20,004 bases of DNA from a virus. The DNA lies in IMG/VR virus record IMGVR_UViG_3300044974_000160, positions 1 through 20,004 of that record; one strand, given 5' to 3'. Position 1 is the stretch's first letter. The number at the start of each line of letters is the position of its first letter. The translations under genes were made by a program, and so were the position numbers. Shown here piece by piece: positions 1-5,119 of the stretch. Under the pieces are notes generated by a model. The model did no database searches and had not been told where the DNA came from. It was given only the letters and a program-made list of their open reading frames with translations.

Positions 1-99
1 AACAGTTCTATTTAAAGCCTTAGCTACATCCTCAGTAAAGTTATCAGCGTAGTGATTAACCAGGTACTGCATTTCTTCTATGGTCCAATCTTTAGCCAT
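1..99 (-). CDS. Myb/SANT-like DNA-binding protein, N-terminal fragment
   Basis: The ATG at 99-97 opens a frame that runs off the left edge, so only 33 residues are visible. They read as a WTIEEMQYL helix followed by HYADNFTEDVAKALNRT. This resembles the W-x-x-E-E-x-x-x-L ... IA-x-x-L-N-R-T pattern of Myb/SANT-like and GcrA-like helix-turn-helix domains, which often sit at the N-terminus of phage HNH or AP2-type DNA-binding proteins. The start overlaps the end of the upstream gene (stop at 94-92) by 8 nt, which is usual packing here. The rest of the gene is outside the window, so the role is not determined. A small DNA-binding regulator or the front of a homing endonuclease are both possible. 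Confidence 0.6.
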   Translation of the reverse strand, partial: MAKDWTIEEMQYLVNHYADNFTEDVAKALNRTV

Positions 100-832
100 T
101 GTTAATTTGTTTAATAATGTCAATGTAGATTAATCTACTCAGCTCAATCTTTTGCAAGCCATCAAATTCAGCTTGTGCGCTTTCGCCTAAGATTACTTTG
201 TTTGAAGCCTTAAATTTAGCCTCTACCTTTTGCTTAGCTATATCTTCAAATCTTGCCCATACTTCGGGTGCCCACATAGATTTTTTATAGATGCCACTCT
301 TAAAGAGGCGCTGGCAGTTGTAAGGTGCAGATATTTCTACCCAAGTATGCTTACCATCATTCCATCTATCTACGTCAGCGTGCAGGACATTTAAAGGATC
401 AGTAGGCTCTATGTGTTTTATCTCAGCTTCCGGTAATACAAGCGCCTTGTTAAGCTCTCTCCACACCTTAGCTTTATACTCTTCGTACCTCTTAAGCACA
501 TCGGCCATAAAGCTTATGCTGAAAAGGTTAAAAGCTTCTACTCTTTCGAAGTCTTTACCTATAGCATTGTACAGGAAGGCATTCTGCCAATCCTTAATAC
601 TTGTACTGCGATACGTATTTTGTGTAACTTGCTGTAATAGAGTTACTTCAATGTCTGAAGGTAAAGCTTTAATAGAGTTAATCACAGCAGCTTGAGCTAT
701 GAGCTCTCTAAACTCCTGCTCAGATAATGAATGCAGCTTAGGTGAGCTGATGCATTCAGCTATAGCTCTCTCTTCAGCGCTTAGTGAACGACTGAAGCTC
801 TGCTGTACTGATGCGGCCAATTCTTTGCTCAT
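92..832 (-). CDS. hypothetical early protein, 246 aa, replication neighbourhood
   Basis: I do not recognise a named family. The frame is open to a GTG at 862, but I chose the ATG at 832-830 (MSKELAASVQQSF), which gives 246 residues and overlaps the previous gene by 59 nt. The protein is soluble, charged and mostly helical, with no signal peptide or membrane segment. Residues about 20-60 carry a Ser/Glu-rich helical stretch (EERAIAECISSPKLHSLSEQEF). The C-terminal half is Lys/Trp-rich (HTWVEISAPYNCQRLFKSG, then KKSMWAPEVWARF). Its place, near the end of the early operon after a DnaA-like and an SSB-like gene, suggests a role in DNA replication or its accessory steps. That is inference from context only. 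Confidence 0.75.
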   Translation of the reverse strand: MSKELAASVQQSFSRSLSAEERAIAECISSPKLHSLSEQEFRELIAQAAVINSIKALPSDIEVTLLQQVTQNTYRSTSIKDWQNAFLYNAIGKDFERVEAFNLFSISFMADVLKRYEEYKAKVWRELNKALVLPEAEIKHIEPTDPLNVLHADVDRWNDGKHTWVEISAPYNCQRLFKSGIYKKSMWAPEVWARFEDIAKQKVEAKFKASNKVILGESAQAEFDGLQKIELSRLIYIDIIKQINNG

Positions 833-1097
833 CTTGTATTGTTTTATTTTGGTTAATCTCACGTGCTCTCCACTGATCAGCAGCAGCTCTCCAGCTCTTC
901 ATGGAGTTCTTACCTACTTTCCATCCATTGCTCTCATAGTGGCAATAGAATTTCTTAGCTAACACTAAATCTTCTAAGTAGGTTACTACATCTGAGAGTG
1001 ATGGGGGTGTGAATTTGGTAGAGGTAGAGCGCTTAGATTCAAGCGCCTTTACCCTCTCTTCGAGCGCTTCTATGCGCTTTAATAGAATAGTCATCAT
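774..1097 (-). CDS. hypothetical protein with coiled-coil N-terminus and YESNGWKVGK motif
   Basis: This 107-aa protein begins with a short leucine/glutamate heptad coiled coil (residues 3-22, LLKRIEALEERVKALES). A linker of Ser/Thr follows, then a compact domain (about 38-78) with FYCHYESNGWKVGKNSM followed by KSWRAAADQW. I recall that FY-x-HYES-x-GW-x-VGK-x-x-MK-x-W pattern as a tail found on replication-linked proteins of Bacteroidetes phages and mobile elements, but I cannot verify it here. The gene starts with two Met codons (1097 or 1094). GATTATT lies in its leader at 1107-1113. The function is unknown; DNA-replication accessory is a context-based guess. Confidence 0.75.
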   Translation of the reverse strand: MMTILLKRIEALEERVKALESKRSTSTKFTPPSLSDVVTYLEDLVLAKKFYCHYESNGWKVGKNSMKSWRAAADQWRAREINQNKTIQDEQRIGRISTAELQSFTKR

Positions 1098-1108
1098 TTG
1101 GTTTAAGA

Positions 1109-1549
1109 TTATTGATTAGCCAAATATAGTAAAATTCTTTTCCACCATGGCAACGCTACAGCTTTTTTTACAGGCTTACTCTTTGGCATATTAACTAATC
1201 CAACCATATCAGTATCTGCTTTAGGTGCTGGATAGTAAGAAGTAGCTTTACCATTTGTTTTATGTTTAACACGCTGATTGCACATTTTATTATACTCTAT
1301 TCTTAATCTAAGAAATTCACTGTAAGTAGATTGGTGTAGTTTTTCTACTGCTTTCCATTCATCTTTACCGACCTTCTTAATTATACCTACGTCAATAAGC
1401 AATTTCGCACAGGCTGCGCCCATTCTAACTATTGCTATAGCTTCTCTTGGAGTAGCTCCAGCATTAACTAACTCGCATACTTTCTTAACTCTTTCCGGTG
1501 AAAACTTTTCGTTTTTCCTTTTCTCAAAATTCATTGTTAACTGCTTCAT
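1109..1549 (-). CDS. hypothetical helix-turn-helix-like early protein, 146 aa
   Basis: Residues about 15-60 (FSPERVKKVCELVNAGATPREA, then a second helix ending LIDVGIIKK) look like a homeodomain-type or resolvase-type helix-turn-helix. The rest is basic and Tyr/Pro/Lys-rich, and it ends in a Trp-containing short hydrophobic tail (LPWWKRILLYLANQ). That tail could be a weak amphipathic or membrane-touching helix. An alternative start is Met6. The leader carries TGATTATT at 1558-1565. I do not recognise a family. A DNA-binding accessory of the early operon is plausible but unproven. Confidence 0.7.
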   Translation of the reverse strand: MKQLTMNFEKRKNEKFSPERVKKVCELVNAGATPREAIAIVRMGAACAKLLIDVGIIKKVGKDEWKAVEKLHQSTYSEFLRLRIEYNKMCNQRVKHKTNGKATSYYPAPKADTDMVGLVNMPKSKPVKKAVALPWWKRILLYLANQ

Positions 1550-1571
1550 TGGTTTAGTGATTATTTGGTTA

Positions 1572-1775
1572 TTAATTTTGATCTATAAAAAGAGGCTTGC
1601 TTTTAGTTAAGTCAATAAGTAAAGCTATTCCTATTTCTTTAGGGTTATTTTCAGTATGCATATCAGCTGCAGCAAAATTATGAATGCTATATTGATGCGC
1701 TTGGTGTATTACAATTTTCACTTCAGTAGCACTATCATAAGTGCTTAAAAATTCTATTAGTTCTTTTGCGTTCAT
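1572..1775 (-). CDS. hypothetical small early protein, 67 aa
   Basis: A 67-aa acidic soluble protein (MNAKELIEFLSTYDSATEVKI...). It begins with a Leu-rich helix followed by a beta-type segment (EVKIVIHQ) and a second one (IGIALLIDL). That is the size and pattern of small single-domain host-modulation proteins, but no family is recognised. Its ATG overlaps the stop of the upstream ribbon-helix-helix gene by 4 nt (ATGA), so the two are probably translationally coupled. Confidence 0.65.
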   Translation of the reverse strand: MNAKELIEFLSTYDSATEVKIVIHQAHQYSIHNFAAADMHTENNPKEIGIALLIDLTKSKPLFIDQN

Positions 1776-1930
1776 ACTGATTCATTTAAAATATTTCTAA
1801 CATATTCACTTATGGTCAAGTTACTTTTCTTAGCTAACTCTTTAATCTGATTAGTCATTTCATCAGTCATTCTAAAAGTAACTCGCTTTACGCGATTTGC
1901 TTTTTCTTTTGGTGTTCTTTGGATCTTCAT
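1772..1930 (-). CDS. ribbon-helix-helix (Arc/CopG-type) transcriptional regulator, 52 aa
   Basis: A short gene that fills the gap between its neighbours (ATG 1930-1928, TGA 1774-1772). After a basic N-terminal arm comes RVTFRMTDEMTNQIKELAKK followed by SNLTISEYVRNILNES. This is the classic ribbon-helix-helix layout: an alternating beta strand (RVTFRM) that inserts into the DNA major groove, helix A, a turn with the S-N-L-T-I-S pattern, and helix B (SEYVRNIL). Such proteins are obligate dimers, often autoregulators, and bind short repeated operators. TGATTATT occurs twice at its own start (1930-1937 and 1945-1952), which makes autoregulation worth considering. Overlaps the next gene by 4 nt. 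Family call is confident; target is inference. Confidence 0.85.
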   Translation of the reverse strand: MKIQRTPKEKANRVKRVTFRMTDEMTNQIKELAKKSNLTISEYVRNILNESV

Positions 1931-1947
1931 GATTATTTGATTTATGA

Positions 1948-2436
1948 TTATTGAGTTAATTTATTATACACTCTCTGCAAATTAGCATCCTGTAACTTAT
2001 CTAAAATAGACTGTACACATGCCCGATATAATGGATCGGTTTGCAGCATTGCCTCTACGTGATTAACAGCATGCAGTATGGTAGCGTGATGCCTGACAAA
2101 TATTAGCCCTACATTTTGAAAGCTCATGCTGGTCCCGTTGCGAACTATCCACATGCATATCTGCCTAATATCATTCACCTCTCTATGCCTGCTCCTACCT
2201 TTAAGCTGTTCCCATGTGCAATAGCCATGCTCAAATATTACCTGTAGCATCTCTTTAGCCTTAGCCTCGTTTAGTGATTCTGCTATGCCGTTAATTGATT
2301 TCCACTTAAGCTCCGGTATCTCACTCTCATTTACAGCTCGCACTAAGTTATCTAACCTTTGACGTGCGAACTGCTGCCCATCTGCAGGGATTAGCAGCAA
2401 TATATCTGCTATCTTTCTATCTATTACTTTGCTCAT
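1948..2436 (-). CDS. stand-alone DnaA domain IV-like DNA-binding protein, 162 aa
   Basis: Residues about 80-125 match the DNA-binding domain IV of the replication initiator DnaA. They carry a basic RSRHREVNDIRQICMWIVRN helix, corresponding to the family's R-x-x-x-x-x-x-RQIAMYL region. IGxxF-like NVGLIFV and RHHATILHAV follow, equivalent to the family signature RDHSTVLHA. The AAA+ ATPase domain of full DnaA is absent: the first 75 residues are an unrelated short helical region. The protein could bind DnaA boxes at the phage origin, recruit host replication factors, or compete with host DnaA. The start overlaps the upstream helix-turn-helix gene by 4 nt. Function as DNA binder is well supported; the precise role is inferred. 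Confidence 0.8.
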   Translation of the reverse strand: MSKVIDRKIADILLLIPADGQQFARQRLDNLVRAVNESEIPELKWKSINGIAESLNEAKAKEMLQVIFEHGYCTWEQLKGRSRHREVNDIRQICMWIVRNGTSMSFQNVGLIFVRHHATILHAVNHVEAMLQTDPLYRACVQSILDKLQDANLQRVYNKLTQ

Positions 2437-2666
2437 TTGCTATCCTTCATTAGTTCAAGTATGTATGGTATCTCCTCCTCAGTAATTGTAGCCAGCTTAC
2501 CTATGTCGCTTACCTTCATAGAGCGAGGCTGCTTAATGTACTTTTGAGCTGTGGGGTAACTTACCTCAAGCACCTCCGCGAAGGCTGCGACAGTCATAAA
2601 ATGACTGCGCACCCATGCGTGAAATGGAGTAAGCTTAGAATGGCATTTCATCGTCTGCGCTTTCAT
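2433..2666 (-). CDS. small helix-turn-helix protein, 77 aa
   Basis: The core FMTVAAFAEVLEVSYPTAQK followed by YIKQPRSMKVSDIGKLA is a Cro/XRE-like helix-turn-helix: a positioning helix (AAFAEVL), a turn, a recognition helix (SYPTAQKYI) and a trailing helix (VSDIGKLA). It is the length of a phage repressor or DNA-binding accessory with no extra domain. The start could be Met1 (2666) or Met6 (2651); both overlap the end of the SSB-like gene. It overlaps the DnaA-IV-like gene by 4 nt downstream, so it may act with it at the origin or regulate the early operon. The direction of regulation cannot be read from the sequence. Confidence 0.75.
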   Translation of the reverse strand: MKAQTMKCHSKLTPFHAWVRSHFMTVAAFAEVLEVSYPTAQKYIKQPRSMKVSDIGKLATITEEEIPYILELMKDSK

Positions 2667-3261
2667 TTGTTACTGCTTTAATTTGTACTGCTTCTACTGC
2701 TTCACCTTTAAGCCAAGCCAAGAATATCTCAGCTGTATCTAATACATCCCCTGGCTTGCTGCCCTTCTGCTCTTTGCAGAATAGCACAGCATTGTTTAGA
2801 GCTACTGATCTACTAATAGAATTCTGCACATCAGGAGATTCTTTGCGCGGAGTGTATGCTGATTGTACTATACCTGTCCCTCCTCCATTAAATGGATTAG
2901 GATTCTGCAGCTTAAAGTTCGTGCTCTTTCTGCCTGTTGGGCCAGTGCGCTCTTCGGATGTATAGTGAATAGTAGCGCCTACTTGAATCTTAGGGCTGTT
3001 CATATCCTTTACACCTACTTGGCCTACTTCATTTACTCCATTATTCTCTACGATTAAATCGAAGTAATAGATTGTACCTGATGGGCCATTCCAATCTCTA
3101 ACAAATTTCTGACTTTTAACGATTCCTTGATTCATAACTGTTTGTTTTATTTTGTTTTTATTAATATACGTATCTAACTTATCTGCTAACTTTTCTTCCT
3201 GCTCATCCCAGTCTATCTCAGGCTTGAGCTTCTGCCAATTAGGTTCTCTGCTGTAGTTCAT
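2635..3261 (-). CDS. SSB-like OB-fold protein with acidic DDEMPF tip, 208 aa
   Basis: I chose the ATG at 3261-3259 (MNYSREPNWQ) over an upstream in-frame start at 3297. Residues about 38-120 are beta-rich (IKQTVMNQGIVKSQKFVRDW, YYFDLIVENN, IQVGATIHYT), consistent with an OB fold. Residues 125-140 are Gly-rich. Residues 150-187 form a helical segment (RSVALNNAVLFCKEQ, AEIFLAWLKG), and the protein ends in ESADDEMPF. That last hexapeptide matches the DDxIPF tip of single-stranded DNA-binding proteins, which docks replication and repair partners. Full length is close to that of bacterial SSB plus an insert. A recombination-annealing or Gp2.5-like role is the alternative. It sits just upstream of the HTH and DnaA-IV-like genes, as expected for a replication module. 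Confidence 0.7.
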   Translation of the reverse strand: MNYSREPNWQKLKPEIDWDEQEEKLADKLDTYINKNKIKQTVMNQGIVKSQKFVRDWNGPSGTIYYFDLIVENNGVNEVGQVGVKDMNSPKIQVGATIHYTSEERTGPTGRKSTNFKLQNPNPFNGGGTGIVQSAYTPRKESPDVQNSISRSVALNNAVLFCKEQKGSKPGDVLDTAEIFLAWLKGEAVEAVQIKAVTNESADDEMPF

Positions 3262-3394
3262 GGGGGTTATTTTGGAAGTAAGAGCGCCAGCTCTCATAAA
3301 CTACTTTCTGAGCCATTTCATTGAACTCTAACTCCTCTCCCGGTAGTGAGCTCTGCACGCAAATGAATTTGCTGTTGGCGCGATCAGATAACAT
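3239..3394 (-). CDS. hypothetical 51-aa early protein
   Basis: A short frame (ATG 3394-3392, TAA 3241-3239) encodes MLSDRANSKFICVQ and then a region with EELEFNEMAQKVVYESWRSY and a polar C-terminus. It overlaps the previous gene by 11 nt and the next by 23 nt, exactly the spacing seen elsewhere here, and it closes what would otherwise be a gap of about 120 nt. The protein is soluble with a long amphipathic helix near its middle. No family is recognised. It is supported by packing rather than homology. Confidence 0.6.
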   Translation of the reverse strand: MLSDRANSKFICVQSSLPGEELEFNEMAQKVVYESWRSYFQNNPHELQQRT

Positions 3395-3614
3395 AGCGGT
3401 CGCTCATAAAGTAATCATGTACATTGCTTTCCCCTTCGCTCTCGAATTGGTACAGGAAAGTACCATCATCAGGGAATACCTCACCATGCTTTTTAGCTGT
3501 TGAGAAATCAGTTAGAGAATAGCTGTGAGCTGATGTGTACAGCTTCCATCCGCAAGCTTCGGCATCCCACCGACTTACGATAACCTTACCGGTTACATTG
3601 TTTGGTTTGTTCAT
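3384..3614 (-). CDS. hypothetical early protein, 76 aa
   Basis: An aromatic-rich small protein, probably beta-sheet: KVIVSRWDAEACGWKLYTSA, then YSLTDFSTAKKHG, then TFLYQFESEG. The alternating hydrophobic/polar residues suggest a small beta barrel or ubiquitin-like fold. No signal peptide or membrane segment is seen. TGATTATT lies in its leader at 3617-3624, 3 nt before the start codon. It has no recognised family. Small proteins like this in phage early operons commonly act on host enzymes, but nothing in the sequence proves that. Confidence 0.65.
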   Translation of the reverse strand: MNKPNNVTGKVIVSRWDAEACGWKLYTSAHSYSLTDFSTAKKHGEVFPDDGTFLYQFESEGESNVHDYFMSDRYVI

Positions 3615-3642
3615 ATTGATTATTAATTAAGTTGCTAATATA

Positions 3643-3879
3643 CTAAACTTTCTTTATACTAATTACTACCTCATCATTTTCCCACTCATACAGTGCGCCT
3701 TCGTTGTATTCATTAATCCAAACTGGCACGTAATCAAATTTGTAGATCTTCATAAGTAGTGGTAGCATCTGCTGTGCTACTTCCCAAGTATCTGCTATGA
3801 ATAGGTTAGCAGTTCCTAAGCGCTCAGCTATAGAGATTTGTACCTCGTCTAATGGTGTAACTGTTACATGGAATTTCAT
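3643..3879 (-). CDS. hypothetical early protein, 78 aa
   Basis: MKFHVTVTPLDEVQISIAER begins with two short beta strands. A helical stretch (TWEVAQQMLPLLMKIYKF) and an acidic aromatic C-terminus (WINEYNEGALYEWENDEVVI) follow. It overlaps the upstream gene's stop by 4 nt (ATGA), so translation is probably coupled. Family and function are unrecognised. The mix of Trp, Tyr and acidic residues in the C-terminal third is typical of small inhibitor-type proteins, which is only a weak hint. Confidence 0.65.
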   Translation of the reverse strand: MKFHVTVTPLDEVQISIAERLGTANLFIADTWEVAQQMLPLLMKIYKFDYVPVWINEYNEGALYEWENDEVVISIKKV

Positions 3880-4058
3880 AGCTCTACTTCTTTAGTTTCT
3901 AAAATTGTTTTGCTGAATGTAAAGCTAACAGCCTTATCATATTCCTCTTTAGCCTCTTCGTATGTGCTAAAAGATTTGTGATAGCATCCATCAATTTTAA
4001 GATAGTAGTGTAAGCCATCGTAACGGTTTTGCTCTTCTAATTCAAATAGTTTTTTCAT
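3876..4058 (-). CDS. hypothetical early protein, 60 aa
   Basis: A 60-aa acidic protein: KKLFELEEQNRYDGLHYYLK, then DGCYHKSFSTYEEAKEEYDK, then a short beta-like end. YEEAKEEYDKAV is a likely amphipathic helix. Its ATG lies 2 nt after the stop of the upstream 37-aa gene, and TGATTATT overlaps the start (4058-4065). No family is recognised; it reads as a real gene because of its position and spacing in a gapless operon. Confidence 0.6.
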   Translation of the reverse strand: MKKLFELEEQNRYDGLHYYLKIDGCYHKSFSTYEEAKEEYDKAVSFTFSKTILETKEVEL

Positions 4059-4060
4059 GA

Positions 4061-4174
4061 TTATTTATTTATGTGATTTGGTTGTGATTCTAATTCTGCT
4101 GTCTGAGCATCGAATGTGCCAGCAATTAACATTCCTGCGATTAGCATGGCTAAGAAGAGTAGTGCTTTTTTCAT
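4061..4174 (-). CDS. 37-aa secreted or membrane-inserted peptide
   Basis: This short frame (ATG 4174-4172, TAA 4063-4061) has a basic start (MKK), an uninterrupted hydrophobic core of about 16 residues (ALLFLAMLIAGMLIAG) and a small polar tail (TFDAQTAELES...). That is the layout of a signal peptide or a one-span membrane peptide, with a possible cut after FDA. It lies 2 nt after the previous gene and 2 nt before the next. It is the only exported product in the early operon. A role at the host envelope, such as superinfection exclusion, is a guess from localisation alone. Confidence 0.6.
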   Translation of the reverse strand: MKKALLFLAMLIAGMLIAGTFDAQTAELESQPNHINK

Positions 4175-4176
4175 GA

Positions 4177-4365
4177 TTAGGCTTCGTTTAAGATTAAAAG
4201 TGTTTCAGGCTTAACACCAGCGCTATAAGCTTCGGTGTAATTATCATTTATTTCAAGACTTTCTTCAGCAGCTTTTTCAATTAAATAATTTACTGCTTGT
4301 CTCTCAGTTAAAAATTCCAATGTTTTAACTAACTTGCTTTGATGATAAACATTTACTGTGTTCAT
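4177..4365 (-). CDS. first gene of the early operon, hypothetical, 62 aa
   Basis: MNTVNVYHQSKLVKTLEFLT then RQAVNYLIEKAAEESLEIND and an acidic tail. An N-terminal beta strand pair is followed by an amphipathic helix. This is the first open gene downstream of the promoter at 4402-4432, with a predicted leader of only about 30 nt that is A-rich and lacks a Shine-Dalgarno sequence. First genes of phage early operons are often host-takeover factors, but the family is not recognised and the function is unknown. Confidence 0.65.
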   Translation of the reverse strand: MNTVNVYHQSKLVKTLEFLTERQAVNYLIEKAAEESLEINDNYTEAYSAGVKPETLLILNEA

Positions 4366-4387
4366 TTGGTTTGTTTTTTATTGTTAT

Positions 4388-4395
4388 TGATTATT
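4388..4395 (-). promoter_or_regulatory. TGATTATT octamer at the predicted transcription start
   Basis: AATAATCA on the transcribed strand, 6 nt beyond the -7 box and so at or next to the likely first transcribed base. Identical octamers occur at 1558-1565, 1930-1937, 1945-1952, 3617-3624 and 4058-4065, always in the leader or at the start of an early gene. GATTATT is found at 1107-1113. This copy is in the right place for an operator; the others look more like translation-initiation elements. Confidence 0.4.
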
Positions 4396-4401
4396 GTTTG
4401 A

Positions 4402-4432
4402 CAAATGTACTACAATATTTTAGATATGCAAA
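4402..4432 (-). promoter_or_regulatory. Bacteroidetes-type sigma-A promoter for the early operon
   Basis: Read on the minus strand, TTTG (4432-4429) is followed after exactly 19 nt by TACATTTG (4409-4402). This is the established Bacteroidetes vegetative consensus, a -33 TTTG and a -7 TAnnTTTG. It points into the early operon; the expected start of transcription is near 4395, about 30 nt before the first gene's ATG. It lies in the only intergenic gap above 100 nt in the window (4366-4479). This supports both the host assignment and a separate transcript for the replication genes. Confidence 0.8.
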
Positions 4433-4461
4433 AGAAACCTTACTAATCTTAGCAAAGTTAT

Positions 4462-4477
4462 TAACAATAAATTGTTA
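4462..4477. repeat. perfect inverted repeat between lysis and early modules
   Basis: TAACAAT-AA-ATTGTTA: two perfect 7-bp arms with a 2-bp centre. It starts 3 nt downstream of the last late/lysis stop codon and 30 nt upstream of the early promoter's -33 box. It is too AT-rich and lacks a strong U-tract, so it is a weak terminator candidate. An operator bound by a dimeric regulator such as the HTH protein is the alternative. Confidence 0.45.
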
Positions 4478-4479
4478 GC

Positions 4480-4878
4480 TTAGAAAAGTATAGTGAAGAT
4501 AATACCCCCTATAAATGAGATAGGAATACCTATAAGCGCTGTATTGCGCCAAGATTCTTTACGTGCAGCTTCTTTGTATAACTGCTCTTGCGCTTTAACT
4601 AAATCTTTAGATGTCTTCTCATTGGTGAGCGCCCAAGCATCTATAGTTTTCTGCTGATCCTTAATGACAAAACTTGCAATACTATCACTTTTTGATAATA
4701 AGCCTACTTGCCCTTTAAGATAATCACGCTCGGCCTTTAACTTAAGTAGCGCTCTTACTTCGTTAGTCGTTAGACTCACCAGGGTATCTCTCACCGGTAA
4801 GGCTTGAGAGTAGATTGTGCATGGCACGCTTAAGGCCATTGCGATCAAGAGAATCAATAGCGCTGATGTTAGCTTCAT
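4480..4878 (-). CDS. spanin-like protein with N-terminal signal and C-terminal membrane helix, 132 aa
   Basis: I chose the ATG at 4878-4876 (MKLTSALLIL) over an in-frame upstream start at 4920, because it begins directly at a signal sequence. Layout: signal peptide 1-25 (LLILLIAMALSVPC then SQA, a plausible signal-peptidase I site), a charged helical periplasmic segment 36-110 with DYLKGQVGLL and KDLVKAQEQLYKEA, and a C-terminal membrane span about 113-131. Cys20 is present but its surroundings (S-V-P-C) are a poor lipobox. The two-ended anchoring resembles unimolecular spanins, which fuse the envelope membranes at lysis. The first 116 nt overlap the upstream spanin-like gene in another frame, as in Rz/Rz1 pairs. 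Confidence 0.6.
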   Translation of the reverse strand: MKLTSALLILLIAMALSVPCTIYSQALPVRDTLVSLTTNEVRALLKLKAERDYLKGQVGLLSKSDSIASFVIKDQQKTIDAWALTNEKTSKDLVKAQEQLYKEAARKESWRNTALIGIPISFIGGIIFTILF

Positions 4879-5119
4879 ATCTTTTATTATTGTTTTCAAT
4901 CTGCATATTGAGTTCTGCAATCTCTTGCATACGCTGCACGTTAGTAGCTTCTAAAGAGTCTATCACATGCGTAGCCCTATCAGCTCTGCGCTCATAACCC
5001 TGTAAAGCTTTCTCATCTTCCTTAATTCTGATGTACATGAGCTGCATTAGAATGCAAATGAATACAGCTACTCCGAATACTACAGCTAACTTAATTTGGT
5101 TCTTGGCTTGTTGTGTCAT
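4763..5119 (-). CDS. i-spanin-like (Rz-type) membrane-anchored coiled-coil protein, 118 aa
   Basis: The frame is open to a TTG at 5149, but the ATG at 5119-5117 (MTQQAKNQIK) is the better start. Residues about 10-29 form one N-terminal membrane span (LAVVFGVAVFICILMQLMYI). The rest is a long charged coiled-coil (KEDEKALQGYERRADRATHV to NNNKRYEANISAIDSLD) and a short polar tail. That is the topology of the inner-membrane spanin Rz. It starts inside the end of the holin gene (29-nt overlap) and ends inside the next spanin-like gene. The lysis context makes this the likely inner-membrane partner. Confidence 0.65.
   Translation of the reverse strand: MTQQAKNQIKLAVVFGVAVFICILMQLMYIRIKEDEKALQGYERRADRATHVIDSLEATNVQRMQEIAELNMQIENNNKRYEANISAIDSLDRNGLKRAMHNLLSSLTGERYPGESND

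Noticed and set aside
833-862. GTG start for the 246-aa early protein
   Set aside because: It adds ten basic residues and a longer overlap; the ATG at 832 is the more ordinary start.
411-962. Plus-strand open frames of 94 and 87 codons
   Set aside because: They lie opposite well-packed minus-strand genes, are Ser/Leu/Cys-rich in the way antisense frames are, and have no neighbours on their strand.
1121-1128. CAAATATA, a possible -7 box on the minus strand
   Set aside because: No TTTG at the right distance upstream (only a weak match at the wrong spacing), and it lies inside a coding region.
1673-1680. CAAAATTA, another possible -7 box on the minus strand
   Set aside because: No -33 partner at 19 nt, and it is inside a gene.
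2145-2153. CTATCCACA, one base from a DnaA box, inside the DnaA-like gene
   Set aside because: A single 8/9 match inside a coding region, encoding normal residues; I saw no cluster of boxes that would mark an origin.
2756-3057. Two overlapping plus-strand frames of 69 and 64 codons
   Set aside because: Antisense to the SSB-like gene, low-complexity composition, no operon partner on the plus strand.
4879-4920. Longer N-terminus of the second spanin-like gene
   Set aside because: The upstream extension puts a charged stretch before a clean signal peptide; the ATG at 4878 starts directly at the signal sequence.
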